DNA of 64,000 nucleotides from Caldithrix abyssi (GCA_011369465.1 DRQG01000015.1:1-64000); one strand, 5' to 3'. Shown: positions 9,046-18,664, counted from the stretch's first letter. A program made the numbers and translations. Notes: generated by a model from the letters alone, not told the origin.

Positions 9046-10254
9046 ATGTCAGATTTTTTCCAGAATGGTACCATTACCACGCTGCATAATTTGACTCAGA
9101 AACCCATAGAAGAATTGGAATGGAAATTGATGGATTATGCCCCAACCCGCCCAATTGCTCTTGTGCTCCCCTCTCTGTACAGCGAGTTGGAAGGCGAAGC
9201 TTTGCCCAGAATTATCGAAGAATTGAAAAGCGTTCCCTATCTTTCCGAAATAGTAATCGGATTGGATAAAGCCACCAAAGATGAATTTGATAAAGCCAGA
9301 AAGTTCTTTTCGGTGTTACCACAACCACATAAAATCGTTTGGCAGCGCAGTCCCCGTTTACAGGAATTATACAACCTGCTGGAAGAGAATAAGCTTTCCG
9401 CTGGCAGTGAAGGTAAAGGGCGAAATGTATGGATGTGCTTCGGGTATTTGCTGGCGCGTAACGAAGCCCGGGTACTGGCTGTCCACGATTGTGATATTAT
9501 CACTTACAATCGATCTTTACTGGCACGACTGGTTTATCCGATTGCTTCGACTTCGATGAATTATCGATTTTGCAAAGGATATTACAGCCGTGTTTCGGAC
9601 CGGCTTAACGGACGGGTTGCCAGATTGTTTATCACGCCATTCATTCGGGCTATGAAACGTATATTGGGCCACATCGATTATCTCGATTACATCGATTCGT
9701 TCCGTTATCCGTTGGCCGGAGAGATTGCCGTACACAAAAACGTAGCCCATCAGCTCCGGTTGCCTACCGATTGGGGACTGGAAATCGGAACGCTGAATGA
9801 AATTTACCGTAACTATGCCAAAAACCAGATGTGCCAGGTGGATATACTCGATAACTATGACCATAAACATCAGGAGCTTTCCTACGATAATCCAAATGCC
9901 GGTTTAGCTAAAATGTCCATCGACATTGCCAAATCTTTTTATAGGGTGTTGGCCAGCAGAGGTGTCGTTTTTTCCGATCAGTATTTTCGCACCATTAAGG
10001 CGACCTATTTACGTACCGCACTGGATTTTGTTGAACAGTACGCCCACGATGCAGAAATTAACGGCTTGCAGTACGACCGACATGCTGAGGAAAAGGCCAT
10101 TGAGGTTTTTTTGCGGTCTATAATTTTGGCCGGGGACCAGTTCCTGGCCAATCCGATGGAACTTCCCATGATTCCAAGCTGGAACCGAATTCAGTCTGCA
10201 ATCCCTGAATTTTACAGTTTGTTGATCGACGCTGTGGATAAGGATAACGGATAG
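9046..10254 (+). CDS. gpgS: GT81-like glycosyltransferase, probable glucosyl-3-phosphoglycerate synthase
   Basis: 402-residue GT-A fold glycosyltransferase. LVLPSLYSELEGEALPRIIEEL and YLSEIVIGLDKATKDEF form the N-terminal nucleotide-sugar fold, GKGRNVW lies before the donor site, and the metal-binding DxD-like motif is HDCDI (Asp148/Asp150). No membrane segment is seen. The pairing with a 3-phosphoglycerate-sugar phosphatase gene 23 bp upstream supports transfer of glucose from an NDP-glucose to 3-phosphoglycerate, the first step of glucosylglycerate synthesis. A mannosyl donor cannot be excluded from sequence alone. Confidence 0.72.
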   Translation: MSDFFQNGTITTLHNLTQKPIEELEWKLMDYAPTRPIALVLPSLYSELEGEALPRIIEELKSVPYLSEIVIGLDKATKDEFDKARKFFSVLPQPHKIVWQRSPRLQELYNLLEENKLSAGSEGKGRNVWMCFGYLLARNEARVLAVHDCDIITYNRSLLARLVYPIASTSMNYRFCKGYYSRVSDRLNGRVARLFITPFIRAMKRILGHIDYLDYIDSFRYPLAGEIAVHKNVAHQLRLPTDWGLEIGTLNEIYRNYAKNQMCQVDILDNYDHKHQELSYDNPNAGLAKMSIDIAKSFYRVLASRGVVFSDQYFRTIKATYLRTALDFVEQYAHDAEINGLQYDRHAEEKAIEVFLRSIILAGDQFLANPMELPMIPSWNRIQSAIPEFYSLLIDAVDKDNG

Positions 10255-10365
10255 TTTTTGGCTTAAAACTCTCTTTTTTTGGCTTTATGTCGTTTTGAGT
10301 GGGTAAGTGAACTATCATTTATGGAATTTAACGTCGAGTTAAATTGAATTCATTCATTTATCTGT

Positions 10366-10384
10366 AAAACCCTTTTAGGGTTTT
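10366..10384 (+). terminator. weak hairpin, possible terminator of the mpgP-gpgS operon
   Basis: AAAACCCT (10366-10373) and AGGGTTTT (10377-10384) form an 8-bp stem with a 3-base loop, 112 bp after the gpgS stop. The stem ends in TTTT but no longer U-tract follows. It could equally be one of the short palindromes of the adjoining repeat cluster. Confidence 0.3.
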
Positions 10385-10406
10385 CGTGATTATAAAAATT
10401 CCTTTC

Positions 10407-10611
10407 TTTATCATAGGGCGTTGCCCCATGCTATATTTTGTTTCCCCTTTCGGGGAATGTTATTAATTCGACATACAGAAGCTCTCTCTGAAAGAGAGAT
10501 AGAACAAAGCACAGGGCAACGCCCTGTGATAAAAACCAATCTGTTTTTGATTTCCCTGAAAGGGTAATAGAAGAACAGATTTCACCATAAACACCCACTC
10601 TATTCGACATA
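10407..10611. repeat. cluster of short palindromes with a 26-bp inverted repeat pair
   Basis: The left arm at 10407-10432 contains AGGGCGTTGCCC and the right arm at 10508-10533 contains GGGCAACGCCCT; they are inverted copies matching at 23 of 26 positions. Between and beside them lie TTCCCC-TTTC-GGGGAA (10442-10457), TCTCTCT-GAA-AGAGAGA (10483-10499) and CCCTGAAAGGG (10553-10563), and ATTCGACATA occurs twice (10466-10475, 10602-10611). A 71-codon minus-strand frame over this region is an artefact of the repeats. The form suggests a REP-like or MITE-like dispersed element, although only one cluster is in this window, so copy number is unknown. Confidence 0.6.
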
Positions 10612-10720
10612 AAACCCATTTTTTCTTTTTTATTCAAAATATTCATATTTCAACCGATAACAAAAAAGGTATAATTTTAGATATATCCCGTCGAACCATT
10701 GCGGATATTTTTAAAAAAAC

Positions 10721-10748
10721 TTGATTTGTTGTGAATATCGATTATATT
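10721..10748 (+). promoter_or_regulatory. candidate sigma-70-type promoter of the small FnIII-like gene
   Basis: TTGATT at 10721-10726 and TATATT at 10743-10748 are separated by 16 bp and would place transcription start near 10755, about 23 bp before the chosen ATG at 10778. The surroundings are AT-rich, so chance occurrence is possible. Confidence 0.35.
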
Positions 10749-10777
10749 TATACTACTTGAATAACGGATTATCATCT

Positions 10778-11176
10778 ATGCGTCAAAAGCTCACTACATT
10801 ATTCTTGTTAATCTTTGTATCCAGCCTTTTTGCCGGTGTTGTATTTAGCGAATATAGCGCCACTCCGGCAACCGACCGGGTTACCATAACCTGGTCAACC
10901 AAATCCGAGACCAATGTGAAAGCTTTTGTTATTCTGCGCAGCAATGACGATAAAACCTTTGTGGAGTTGAAGCGGATTAACCCGCAAGGGCCGGGTACCC
11001 AGTACAGCTATGTAGATGAAAATGTGGTTTTTAAAGATATATCTCCTTTGTTCTATAAAATTAAAGCGATCGATGATAACGGACGTGTTGTGGATGAATC
11101 TGACGGAATGATCGTTCATCCAAATATCTCAGGTATTTTTCGTACCTGGGGAGCTATAAAAGCTATGTTTCGTTAA
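10778..11176 (+). CDS. small secreted fibronectin type III-like protein
   Basis: 132 residues from the ATG at 10778. A classic signal peptide (MRQKLTTLFLLIFVSSLFAGVVF) precedes one strand-rich domain. ITWSTKSETNVKAFVILRS, QYSYVDENV and FYKIKAIDDNGR are the strands of an FnIII-like module of the type used for stringing extracellular domains together in surface proteins. As a free-standing single domain it has no obvious enzymatic role. The frame extends upstream to 10721, but that would place residues before a textbook signal peptide and inside the candidate promoter. A strong terminator follows directly, so it is a single-gene unit. Confidence 0.7.
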   Translation: MRQKLTTLFLLIFVSSLFAGVVFSEYSATPATDRVTITWSTKSETNVKAFVILRSNDDKTFVELKRINPQGPGTQYSYVDENVVFKDISPLFYKIKAIDDNGRVVDESDGMIVHPNISGIFRTWGAIKAMFR

Positions 11177-11194
11177 ATGATTATTACTGTTTTA

Positions 11195-11236
11195 AAAAAA
11201 GCCCTTTTCATCATTGGTATGAAAAGGGCTTTTTTA
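11195..11236. terminator. strong bidirectional rho-independent terminator
   Basis: AAAAGCCCTTTTCAT pairs with ATGAAAAGGGCTTTT around the short loop CATTGG; flanking A and T runs allow termination in both directions. It lies 18 bp after the FnIII-like gene and is also downstream of the convergent saccharopine-dehydrogenase-like gene. Confidence 0.88.
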
Positions 11237-11460
11237 TTAAGAAATGTCATCTCTAAGATTTAAAAAAACAGACAAAACAATGCAAGAAGAACTATGCATT
11301 TCTACAACGTCCAAAATATCAAGTAAATGTCCTTGATTTTACCCAGTTCAAAAAAATAGCCTTAAAAAATGTTAAACTTTTCAGCGTTAAATTTGATAGG
11401 CTGCTCATAAAAAAATGTCAAGTTGTATTTTTATACCTAATTTGCTTTAAACATGCAGTA

Positions 11461-12816
11461 TTATTTCTTTTCAATTTTGTCTTTGAATGTAAACCCTTCT
11501 TTTTCTAGTTCTTTCAAAACAGGTTTATATATACTTGGATGTGTTGGAATATGACATCCGGTGATGGGTAGTTTTTGAGTTAAAATCAGTTTGACAATCA
11601 ACGCTGCCGGCAAGCCAACCGATTTTGCCATAGAAGAAAAACCGGCCCGCTCACCGTAATGTATCATTGTCGAAGTAATTTCTTCTTCACGGTTGTTTTC
11701 TTTGGGAAATATCGCTTGTACGCGATGCAGCAGGATGACCATGTCTCTGGCATCATCGGTTAAACGAAGTTTTTCACTAATCAAGTGGGTCATTACTTCA
11801 GCAGCCGTTTCCAAAGGCAGACCAATTTTTTCTTCTGAAAAAAGTCCCAACCAGCGTAAATTATCCATAATCTTCCCGGTGGGGCTGATATTTAAAAACT
11901 GTGCAACCCTTTTCTCCAAACTACCCCCTGTCACATTTAGCGGAAGGAACATCTCTGTTAACTCCGCATAAGTGCGTTCCGACAAATTGGGTATGGTCAG
12001 TGTTTCGTTTGGCAGGCCCAGCCGTTGAATATAGTACCAGGTTTCGCTCCATCCGGGGTAGCGGATTGTTCCGCGGATAACCGTTTCAGCATGAGCAAAG
12101 CCATACTGATCCTGGTATTTCAAAGAATCACGATTTGGATATGCTTCCATTGTACCGATCCCTTCCACATCCAGAGTCCAGGTACGACGAAATACGTTGT
12201 GATAAGGGATTATCTTTATTTTTCCCTGTTCCAGATACTGAGCGCCATTCTCCCCTGCCATAACAACATTGCGCGGATTCCAGCTTATAACATATTTAAA
12301 CGGATTATTTATAGAATCCGGAGCCGGTAAACCGCCGCCATACGATTCAAAGCTTTTAATAATGCCACCGCGAGCACGGATGCGCTCAACCAGATCCGCT
12401 GCGGACATGTGGTCTATACCGGGGTCCAGACCTATTTCCGTTAAAATCAACACACCTTTGCGGATAGCATCCTGCTCCAGGTCGCGAATACGTCGGTCTT
12501 CGTAGGAAACCGAAATCATGTGCTTCCCAAAACGGGTACAGGTTAGCGCCACCAGATGCTGAAAACGGGGGGCCAGCATATTAACCACCACATCCGCTTT
12601 AGAGATACAACTGGACCGCATTTCCGAATCGTTCACATCAAAAAAAACAGCCGTTCCGCGAGAATGATGATTTACCCTTTTTTCAGCCAGTTCCTGATTA
12701 TAATCACCCACCGTAACAAACCAGTCGTACTTTTCCGCATTGTTCAATAAATAAGATATCAAATATGGGCTGCTTTGGCCGGCGCCGATAACAAAAATAT
12801 TTTTCATATTATTCAT
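11461..12816 (-). CDS. saccharopine dehydrogenase-like oxidoreductase (LYS9 type)
   Basis: 451 residues. The N-terminal Rossmann motif is FVIGAGQSSPYLISYL, and the catalytic-domain sequences EIGLDPGIDHMSA and SYGGGLPAPDSINNPFKYVISWNP match the glutamate-forming saccharopine dehydrogenase family (LYS9/LYSKNO-like). Known members oxidise saccharopine to 2-aminoadipate semialdehyde and glutamate, or act in carboxynorspermidine synthesis; which reaction applies here is not determined. It is a cytoplasmic monocistronic gene whose 3' end faces the bidirectional terminator at 11.2 kb. An alternative start three codons downstream (12807) exists and neither has a strong ribosome binding site. Confidence 0.82.
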   Translation of the reverse strand: MNNMKNIFVIGAGQSSPYLISYLLNNAEKYDWFVTVGDYNQELAEKRVNHHSRGTAVFFDVNDSEMRSSCISKADVVVNMLAPRFQHLVALTCTRFGKHMISVSYEDRRIRDLEQDAIRKGVLILTEIGLDPGIDHMSAADLVERIRARGGIIKSFESYGGGLPAPDSINNPFKYVISWNPRNVVMAGENGAQYLEQGKIKIIPYHNVFRRTWTLDVEGIGTMEAYPNRDSLKYQDQYGFAHAETVIRGTIRYPGWSETWYYIQRLGLPNETLTIPNLSERTYAELTEMFLPLNVTGGSLEKRVAQFLNISPTGKIMDNLRWLGLFSEEKIGLPLETAAEVMTHLISEKLRLTDDARDMVILLHRVQAIFPKENNREEEITSTMIHYGERAGFSSMAKSVGLPAALIVKLILTQKLPITGCHIPTHPSIYKPVLKELEKEGFTFKDKIEKK

Positions 12817-12968
12817 CCATTTTTACGTTTACGATCCTTTTGTCAATTGAATGTACAAAGCGAGAATTTAACTATATTTATTATGAAATAAAAATGGATT
12901 TATGGGAAATCGGCGCGGGATAATATTTAAAAAATGTGCGTTTTTTGTTGTGCTGATACAGAGGAAGA

Positions 12969-13898
12969 TTAGATTGCTACAACTAATTTGCCTTTCACTT
13001 TACCGCTTTCTATTGCGGCATGGGCTTGCCGAATATCATCCAGAGAAAAGGATTTGGAAATAATATTTTTTAATTTCTTTTTAGCGGTAAGTTCAGCCAA
13101 ATAGTTCAGATCATCCACTCTCTTTTTCACCATCACAATTTTCACTTTTTGGGGCGATATAAACGATTTAAATATTTTAAGGGGGGAAGGCAGCGTAGCC
13201 ACATACATTCCATTTTGAGAAAGCACGCGTTGTGCGTTTTTTAATGTGGCGTTGCTTACCACGTCAAAGAACAGATCGTATTTTTCTGTTACTGTTAAAA
13301 AACTTTCCTTTTTATAATCAATTACTTTATCCGCGCCGAGTTCCGTTACAAATTGGACATTAGCGGTACTGCAGACGCCAGTCACTTGTGCTTTCATAAT
13401 CTTAGCCAGTTGAACGGCAAAGCTGCCCACCCCACCCGAGGCACCGTTGATAATCACTTTTTCCCCTTCCGATATTTTCGCCATATCTCGCAGAGCGTGT
13501 AAAGCCGTTAGGCCGGCAATGGGAATAGCCGCTGCTTCATCAAAGGAAACTTCATCGGGAATGGGAGCAACCTGTGCGGCCTTAACCGTAATATATTCGG
13601 CGCAGGCGCCCGATCTAAAGGGTGAGAGCGAACCGAAAACACGATCCCCCGGTTCAAAATTCTGTACTGTGTTACCGGCGCTCTCAACAATCCCAGCAAA
13701 ATCACTGCCAATAATGAATGGGAGACGCAGTTTCAGCAAAGGCGAAAGGGAACCGTTTCGTACTTTGTAATCCAATGGATTTATGGAAACCGCTTTCACG
13801 CGAATCAGCAATTCATTCTGCTTTGGGTTCGGTTGATCCAATTCTGTAATTTTTAATACATCCGGCGTGCCAAATTTTTCGATTTGTACTGCTTTCAT
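12969..13898 (-). CDS. MDR-superfamily NADPH:quinone reductase / alcohol dehydrogenase-like protein
   Basis: 309-residue medium-chain dehydrogenase/reductase. The N-terminus MKAVQIEKFGTPDVLKITE, the NPLDYKVRNG segment and the cofactor motif GASGGVGSFAVQLAK are those of zeta-crystallin/quinone oxidoreductase-like enzymes. The zinc-binding cysteines of alcohol dehydrogenases are absent, so a zinc-independent NAD(P)H quinone or enone reductase is likely. The gene starts 8 bp after the stop of the large C25 protease gene and is probably cotranscribed with it, although no functional link is obvious. Confidence 0.8.
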   Translation of the reverse strand: MKAVQIEKFGTPDVLKITELDQPNPKQNELLIRVKAVSINPLDYKVRNGSLSPLLKLRLPFIIGSDFAGIVESAGNTVQNFEPGDRVFGSLSPFRSGACAEYITVKAAQVAPIPDEVSFDEAAAIPIAGLTALHALRDMAKISEGEKVIINGASGGVGSFAVQLAKIMKAQVTGVCSTANVQFVTELGADKVIDYKKESFLTVTEKYDLFFDVVSNATLKNAQRVLSQNGMYVATLPSPLKIFKSFISPQKVKIVMVKKRVDDLNYLAELTAKKKLKNIISKSFSLDDIRQAHAAIESGKVKGKLVVAI

Positions 13899-13906
13899 CT
13901 TTCCTT

Positions 13907-16900
13907 CTACTTAACCAATAGCATTTTATTAACCCGGGAATACAGAACTTCTCCTGTAATAGTATCCTGTATTTCCAGCCGGTAAAAATAGATGCCGCTG
14001 GCCACCCGGAAATTGTGCAAGTCCGTACCATTCCAGGTTACCCGGTGAGTTCCGTTGTTTATCACTTCAGACACAAGTGTTTTAACCGTTTGACCCAGAA
14101 TATTGAATACCTGTATTCGTACAAAACTTTTTTTGCTGAGCCCATATTCAATCGTCGTTTGCGGGTTGAAAGGATTGGGATAATTGGGTTTAATAAAAAA
14201 TTCATCCGGGATCGCTGTTTCTTCGGTTTCATCAATAGAACTGGCATTGACCAGTTTAAGAGTATCCAAAACACCGCTGTGCCTGAGATTACCATAGGCC
14301 TGATGCCAGTACAACTCCGTATTTTGTCCATAGGTTTGAGGATAGTCCCATAAATACAGTATGCCACTATTTCCTACAAAGGCAATATCCAAATCGCCGT
14401 CACGATCGATATCGTTAACCAACGGAGACTGACCCTGGATATAATCGTTCTCCGTATGCATCGGAAAGCCGATTATTTCATTTTGTGTTCGTACATTTAT
14501 GGCATGAATGTAACCGTTTGTAGTCATAAAAACAATTTCCGTTGTTCCGTCCTGATCCAAATCGGCTACAAGAGGACTGGCATATCCGCTAAAAGGATCT
14601 CTACGGCCCGCTTTCTGTTTTTCATTATTGACCGGTATGGGCCAGCCATCCTTTAAATTACCGTTATGCTCAAAAACATATAAATTCTGTTTACCAAGGT
14701 ATATGATTTCAAGAAATTCATCCTCATCCAACTGAGCAACAATGGCCGGAGCGCTGCGACCAAAGGTTTGAGTGGCATCAATAGCAACGCCGTCTTCCCA
14801 ACCTTCCAAAAAGGCGCCGTTGGAATCGAGAACATACAATTTGTTCTTCGCTGAGGGTACAATTACATCCAAACTGTCGTCGGCATTTATATCGGCCAAA
14901 CTAACAGCCGTATTGAAATCGGCGCCGCTAATGCGTTTTATCCAGACAGGTTCGTTGGACTCCGCCGGTTTAAAGGCATAAATTTTCCCATTGGATGAAG
15001 CAGCAATGACCCACTCTTCACCATCCCGATTCAGATCCGCACTGGCCGGGACGCCCATAGACCAGTTATCCGAAAAAGTATAATAGGCCGTATCCTGCCA
15101 GGCGGAAAAGGCGCTCCAGGTCTGCCCTTCGCTGCGCCAGACGTATAGGCGGCTGTTTTTTTCGTCCAGCGGTGAATTTCCGCCGTGGGTGAGTACGATA
15201 ATATCATCGTATCCATCCCGATCGAGATCGTTTAATACCACAGGGCCGGGAGCGTTATATCCCAAAGGCAGCTCGCCCACAATCTGTTCCGTACGAGCAT
15301 CTAAAATATAAACATAGTTGTCTTCGCTTCCCTCTGTATAAGTGCTTACCACGATTTCCGGAGACGCATCGCCGTACACATTCCCGATAGCCGGCGTAAT
15401 CGAATTCCCCTTCAACTGGTCAAACTGGGCCTGGCGTTCAAAATGACGGTTATACACACGCACAAACCCGTGACCGCTGCTCACTATCAATTCGTTTGCG
15501 CCGTCACCGGTTAAATCCGCAACCTGTAATCCGTTAAATTCGGAACTCATCGCCTGAGGGTCGATAACCCGTGGGAACCCGCCCATAGAGGGTACGGCAG
15601 ACCAGGCCGTAAGCGTATCGGTCGAATAACCGCTGAAATTCCCCAGAGAATCAACCGTATCCAATACATATTCATATACTTCCAGAGGATCTATATTCTC
15701 GTCAACAAAATAACCGCCATTTACCACAGGTTGGGCATTTATTTTAACAAAGGTCATTTCCGAAGCGGTTTTTCGATAGACATTATATCCGTAAACATCC
15801 GGGTCATCTGCCGGTTTCCAGGTTATTTGCAAAGCATTGGCATTAACCGGCTTAAAATTGAGTGCCGTTGGCTCCTCAGGGCTTTTAAAATTAATATTTT
15901 GCTTCCAGGTATTTCCATAATGGTCCCGAATCTCAGCACGAAGTTGAATATCCTCTGCTGCGCGGTTGTGTGTTACCACCAGAGCGGTGTCGTTTTGTAT
16001 TTTTTCATCCGATGCAATATTGCCAAAATAAAGAGAATCGTTCTCTACAACTACGCTGTCCTGATCGGTGCGGATAAATACCGACACATCGCGGCTGCCG
16101 CCCATACCATAGTTATATAATTCCAGCTTTATTTCGCTAACATTCAGCGAGTCGTTTTGTAGCGTGGATATATCGTATCCGGAAATTCGCAAACGGGGAA
16201 CGCCGATTTTTATTTTAGCCAGAGCCGTACCCAAAGTCTGACTGTTTTTCTCAAAATTTACACGGAGAGTAAGTGTGGTATCCGATGCAAAAGTGGAATC
16301 AACGCGCAAACGGAAAGGCAAAAGCGTACCGGTTTCTTGCGGGGCCAGCCCTTCGCTGCTTTCCACTTCGGTTACCAATCCTTCCAGTTGGGGATGGGAG
16401 ACATTTAATATCGCACGGAATGGCGCACCTGTTTCGCTTCCGCCAATATTTTTAACATTCAGCAGGATATCCAAAATTTCGCCCGGCTCACACTTGTTGT
16501 TATTATTGCCATCCACTTCCTGCACTTCGCTATTTTGAACAGCCAAAGCAGGCCCATTCAACTGCGCAAGCTCTAAAGAGGATTCATAAGGAATATAATT
16601 CTGTGCGCTCACAGTCAAGGCCACTTCGCCTGCCGCCGCTCCGGTCAAATCAAAACGCGCTGTGCCCTGTTCATCCGTTTTGTTTAATTTATAAACCGTA
16701 TCTTTTTTATATAAAACAACCAGCGCATCCTCAACCGCTTCGCCGGTGGTTTGATTGGTTACCGTAACCCGGACAATCCCACTGCCCTGGGCGAATGAGT
16801 CTTGCACAGCCACGGCAAAATTTTGGGGAGCGTCGGTCCAAACAGGCATTTCCGGATCGCCGAGCACCAGTGTTGAATAAACAATGATTCTCGACGGACC

Positions 16901-18568
16901 TTCGTAAGACAGATAAGCCAGATAAGGCAGCCGTGATAGATAGTGCGCCTCGGATAAATGATAGCGTCCTTTGCTGAACAGTAAACGATAAAACTCTTCC
17001 TGCATGGTAAGACTGCTTACAGGGTATTCCCAACTGGTATTGCCTATAAAAGCCACCCCTCCTTTGGGCGTAAGCATAAACATTTCACTGAAGGATCGTT
17101 TACGGATATCGTTGGTCTCACAACTGGCCATATACCAGAAGGCCGGATCGGGGCTGTTGAGCTCTTTAAGCTGATACGTGTAAATATTGGAACCTTTCGC
17201 TCCGGGCCGGTAGGTATCGTAGGTGCCGTGGTTTTCGGTGAAAATAAGTCCGTAACTTTTATTCAGCTCTGCCCAGGCCACACTGCCATCACTGCCAATC
17301 TGATTGTTTTGGGTGAGAAAGGTACGCGGGAAATCAGGATTAATCTGGGGATCAATCCGATCTTCTATCCATTTTTTACTGTCGTCCTTTTTACTGATAT
17401 CCCCGGCGGTGAACAACACATTTTGTGGGTATTGAGGATCGCTTATGTCAATCAGTTTCTCATATTCGAAAAGCTTACGCAGAAAATTTTGTACATCTTC
17501 AGAAGTCTCGGCAGGATATCGCCCTATGTATAATTCCGGGTAACCGTCCAATTCGTCATCGGCTTCACCGAAAATATTATCCTGATCAGCGTTCCAGGTA
17601 CCGTCCAAATCCGCAAAATAATAATCGGTCGGAAAGGTATAACCGCCCGTTTTAATAATACGCGTAGGGACGATATCCATATCGCCGCCCATCAGCACGT
17701 ATTTGGTTCCTCGCTGTTCATAGGACCAGCGCAGATAATTACGCATCCGTTCGGCGTCATCAACCCCTTCCGGAAAATTTTGTATGATCCAGCTAACGGT
17801 GCGGATAATGGTCGGCACGCCTTTTTTCGTCTTCCATTCAGCCAGCGGTTCAAATGCCGAGGCCAGTTCATCTGTGGTGATAATGATGTACCGATCAACC
17901 AAACCGGCTTCGTAAGCATTGCGCCAGGCGTCATTGTTACCGGCCGGAACACCCGTATCCAAAACGGCGTCGGGCAGCAAATCACTGTAAACCGCTTCCG
18001 TTTTTTCTACCAGACCGGAAGGACGGAACGGTTGAATCACTTCTGCTGAGGATTGCTCCGTTTCCACTGCAAAACGAATTTTCTTAATAAGATACAGTTC
18101 ACGCGTTTTGGTATTGTAGCGCAGGGGGTATATCACAAAATGAGCTATGGCCTGACCGTTAAAATATTTTACCCCGGTAAATTGTATTGTTTTCTGCGGA
18201 TAAATATCCGAACCGGCCATTACCATTGCAGACGAGCCGCCAGGAAGAGCCTTTTGTTTTTGGCTGAGCGGAGGCGGAACCGTGTTCAGTTGGAAGCGTC
18301 CTTCCAGCTTAATTTCTTCGCTCTCAAGAATCTTTACCGAGCGTACATCCTGTGGAGAGGATAATTTAACCCGATACACATAAACCGGTAAATCCGGCGC
18401 GCCAACGGGATTTGCCAAAACCGAACCACCGTTTTCCCGTTCATATATTACCTTTTGGCCTCCGTTAATTTCGGAAATCACCACCTTGTCCGGACTATGT
18501 TCCAAGGTATACACCTGCCCGAACGCAAAGTATATATTGAGTAATAACAAAGATAGAATTCTTCTCAC
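13907..18568 (-). CDS. gingipain-family (C25) surface cysteine protease with FG-GAP repeats and sorting domain
   Basis: 1553 residues. The signal peptide is MRRILSLLLLNIYFAFG, followed by a C25-associated propeptide (about 20-210) and the caspase-like peptidase domain (about 215-570). The catalytic His447 is in ENHGTYDTY and Cys483 in MASCETND, 36 residues apart, similar to the gingipain dyad. Next come a carboxypeptidase-regulatory-like module, a CARDB-like domain, an FnIII module (TALNFKPVNANALQITWKP) and FG-GAP repeats with DxNxDG motifs. The C-terminal type A sorting domain begins NYPNPFNPQTTIEYGL. It is predicted to be exported by a type IX-like system and attached to the cell surface. 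It may process other sorted proteins or digest external protein. Confidence 0.9.
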   Translation of the reverse strand: MRRILSLLLLNIYFAFGQVYTLEHSPDKVVISEINGGQKVIYERENGGSVLANPVGAPDLPVYVYRVKLSSPQDVRSVKILESEEIKLEGRFQLNTVPPPLSQKQKALPGGSSAMVMAGSDIYPQKTIQFTGVKYFNGQAIAHFVIYPLRYNTKTRELYLIKKIRFAVETEQSSAEVIQPFRPSGLVEKTEAVYSDLLPDAVLDTGVPAGNNDAWRNAYEAGLVDRYIIITTDELASAFEPLAEWKTKKGVPTIIRTVSWIIQNFPEGVDDAERMRNYLRWSYEQRGTKYVLMGGDMDIVPTRIIKTGGYTFPTDYYFADLDGTWNADQDNIFGEADDELDGYPELYIGRYPAETSEDVQNFLRKLFEYEKLIDISDPQYPQNVLFTAGDISKKDDSKKWIEDRIDPQINPDFPRTFLTQNNQIGSDGSVAWAELNKSYGLIFTENHGTYDTYRPGAKGSNIYTYQLKELNSPDPAFWYMASCETNDIRKRSFSEMFMLTPKGGVAFIGNTSWEYPVSSLTMQEEFYRLLFSKGRYHLSEAHYLSRLPYLAYLSYEGPSRIIVYSTLVLGDPEMPVWTDAPQNFAVAVQDSFAQGSGIVRVTVTNQTTGEAVEDALVVLYKKDTVYKLNKTDEQGTARFDLTGAAAGEVALTVSAQNYIPYESSLELAQLNGPALAVQNSEVQEVDGNNNNKCEPGEILDILLNVKNIGGSETGAPFRAILNVSHPQLEGLVTEVESSEGLAPQETGTLLPFRLRVDSTFASDTTLTLRVNFEKNSQTLGTALAKIKIGVPRLRISGYDISTLQNDSLNVSEIKLELYNYGMGGSRDVSVFIRTDQDSVVVENDSLYFGNIASDEKIQNDTALVVTHNRAAEDIQLRAEIRDHYGNTWKQNINFKSPEEPTALNFKPVNANALQITWKPADDPDVYGYNVYRKTASEMTFVKINAQPVVNGGYFVDENIDPLEVYEYVLDTVDSLGNFSGYSTDTLTAWSAVPSMGGFPRVIDPQAMSSEFNGLQVADLTGDGANELIVSSGHGFVRVYNRHFERQAQFDQLKGNSITPAIGNVYGDASPEIVVSTYTEGSEDNYVYILDARTEQIVGELPLGYNAPGPVVLNDLDRDGYDDIIVLTHGGNSPLDEKNSRLYVWRSEGQTWSAFSAWQDTAYYTFSDNWSMGVPASADLNRDGEEWVIAASSNGKIYAFKPAESNEPVWIKRISGADFNTAVSLADINADDSLDVIVPSAKNKLYVLDSNGAFLEGWEDGVAIDATQTFGRSAPAIVAQLDEDEFLEIIYLGKQNLYVFEHNGNLKDGWPIPVNNEKQKAGRRDPFSGYASPLVADLDQDGTTEIVFMTTNGYIHAINVRTQNEIIGFPMHTENDYIQGQSPLVNDIDRDGDLDIAFVGNSGILYLWDYPQTYGQNTELYWHQAYGNLRHSGVLDTLKLVNASSIDETEETAIPDEFFIKPNYPNPFNPQTTIEYGLSKKSFVRIQVFNILGQTVKTLVSEVINNGTHRVTWNGTDLHNFRVASGIYFYRLEIQDTITGEVLYSRVNKMLLVK

Positions 18569-18626
18569 GAGCTAATTCCTTTTGTTTAATTCCCCGGCCA
18601 TTATTAAAAATGTTGCGCTGCATTCG

Positions 18627-18664
18627 CTAAGTACAAATATAAATTAGTTTATTTGTATTTACAA
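18627..18664 (-). promoter_or_regulatory. candidate promoter of the C25 protease gene
   Basis: Read on the minus strand, TTG (18664-18662) lies 20 bp upstream of TATATTTG (18641-18634), resembling the Bacteroidetes-type TTTG...TAnnTTTG promoter. It sits about 60-95 bp upstream of the start codon in an otherwise empty 171-bp gap. The match is short and this phylum's promoter consensus is not well known. Confidence 0.3.

Noticed and set aside
10431-10646. 71-codon minus-strand frame starting MNILNKKEKMGF
   Set aside because: It is composed of the palindromic repeat cluster; translations of such repeats are often misannotated as small proteins.
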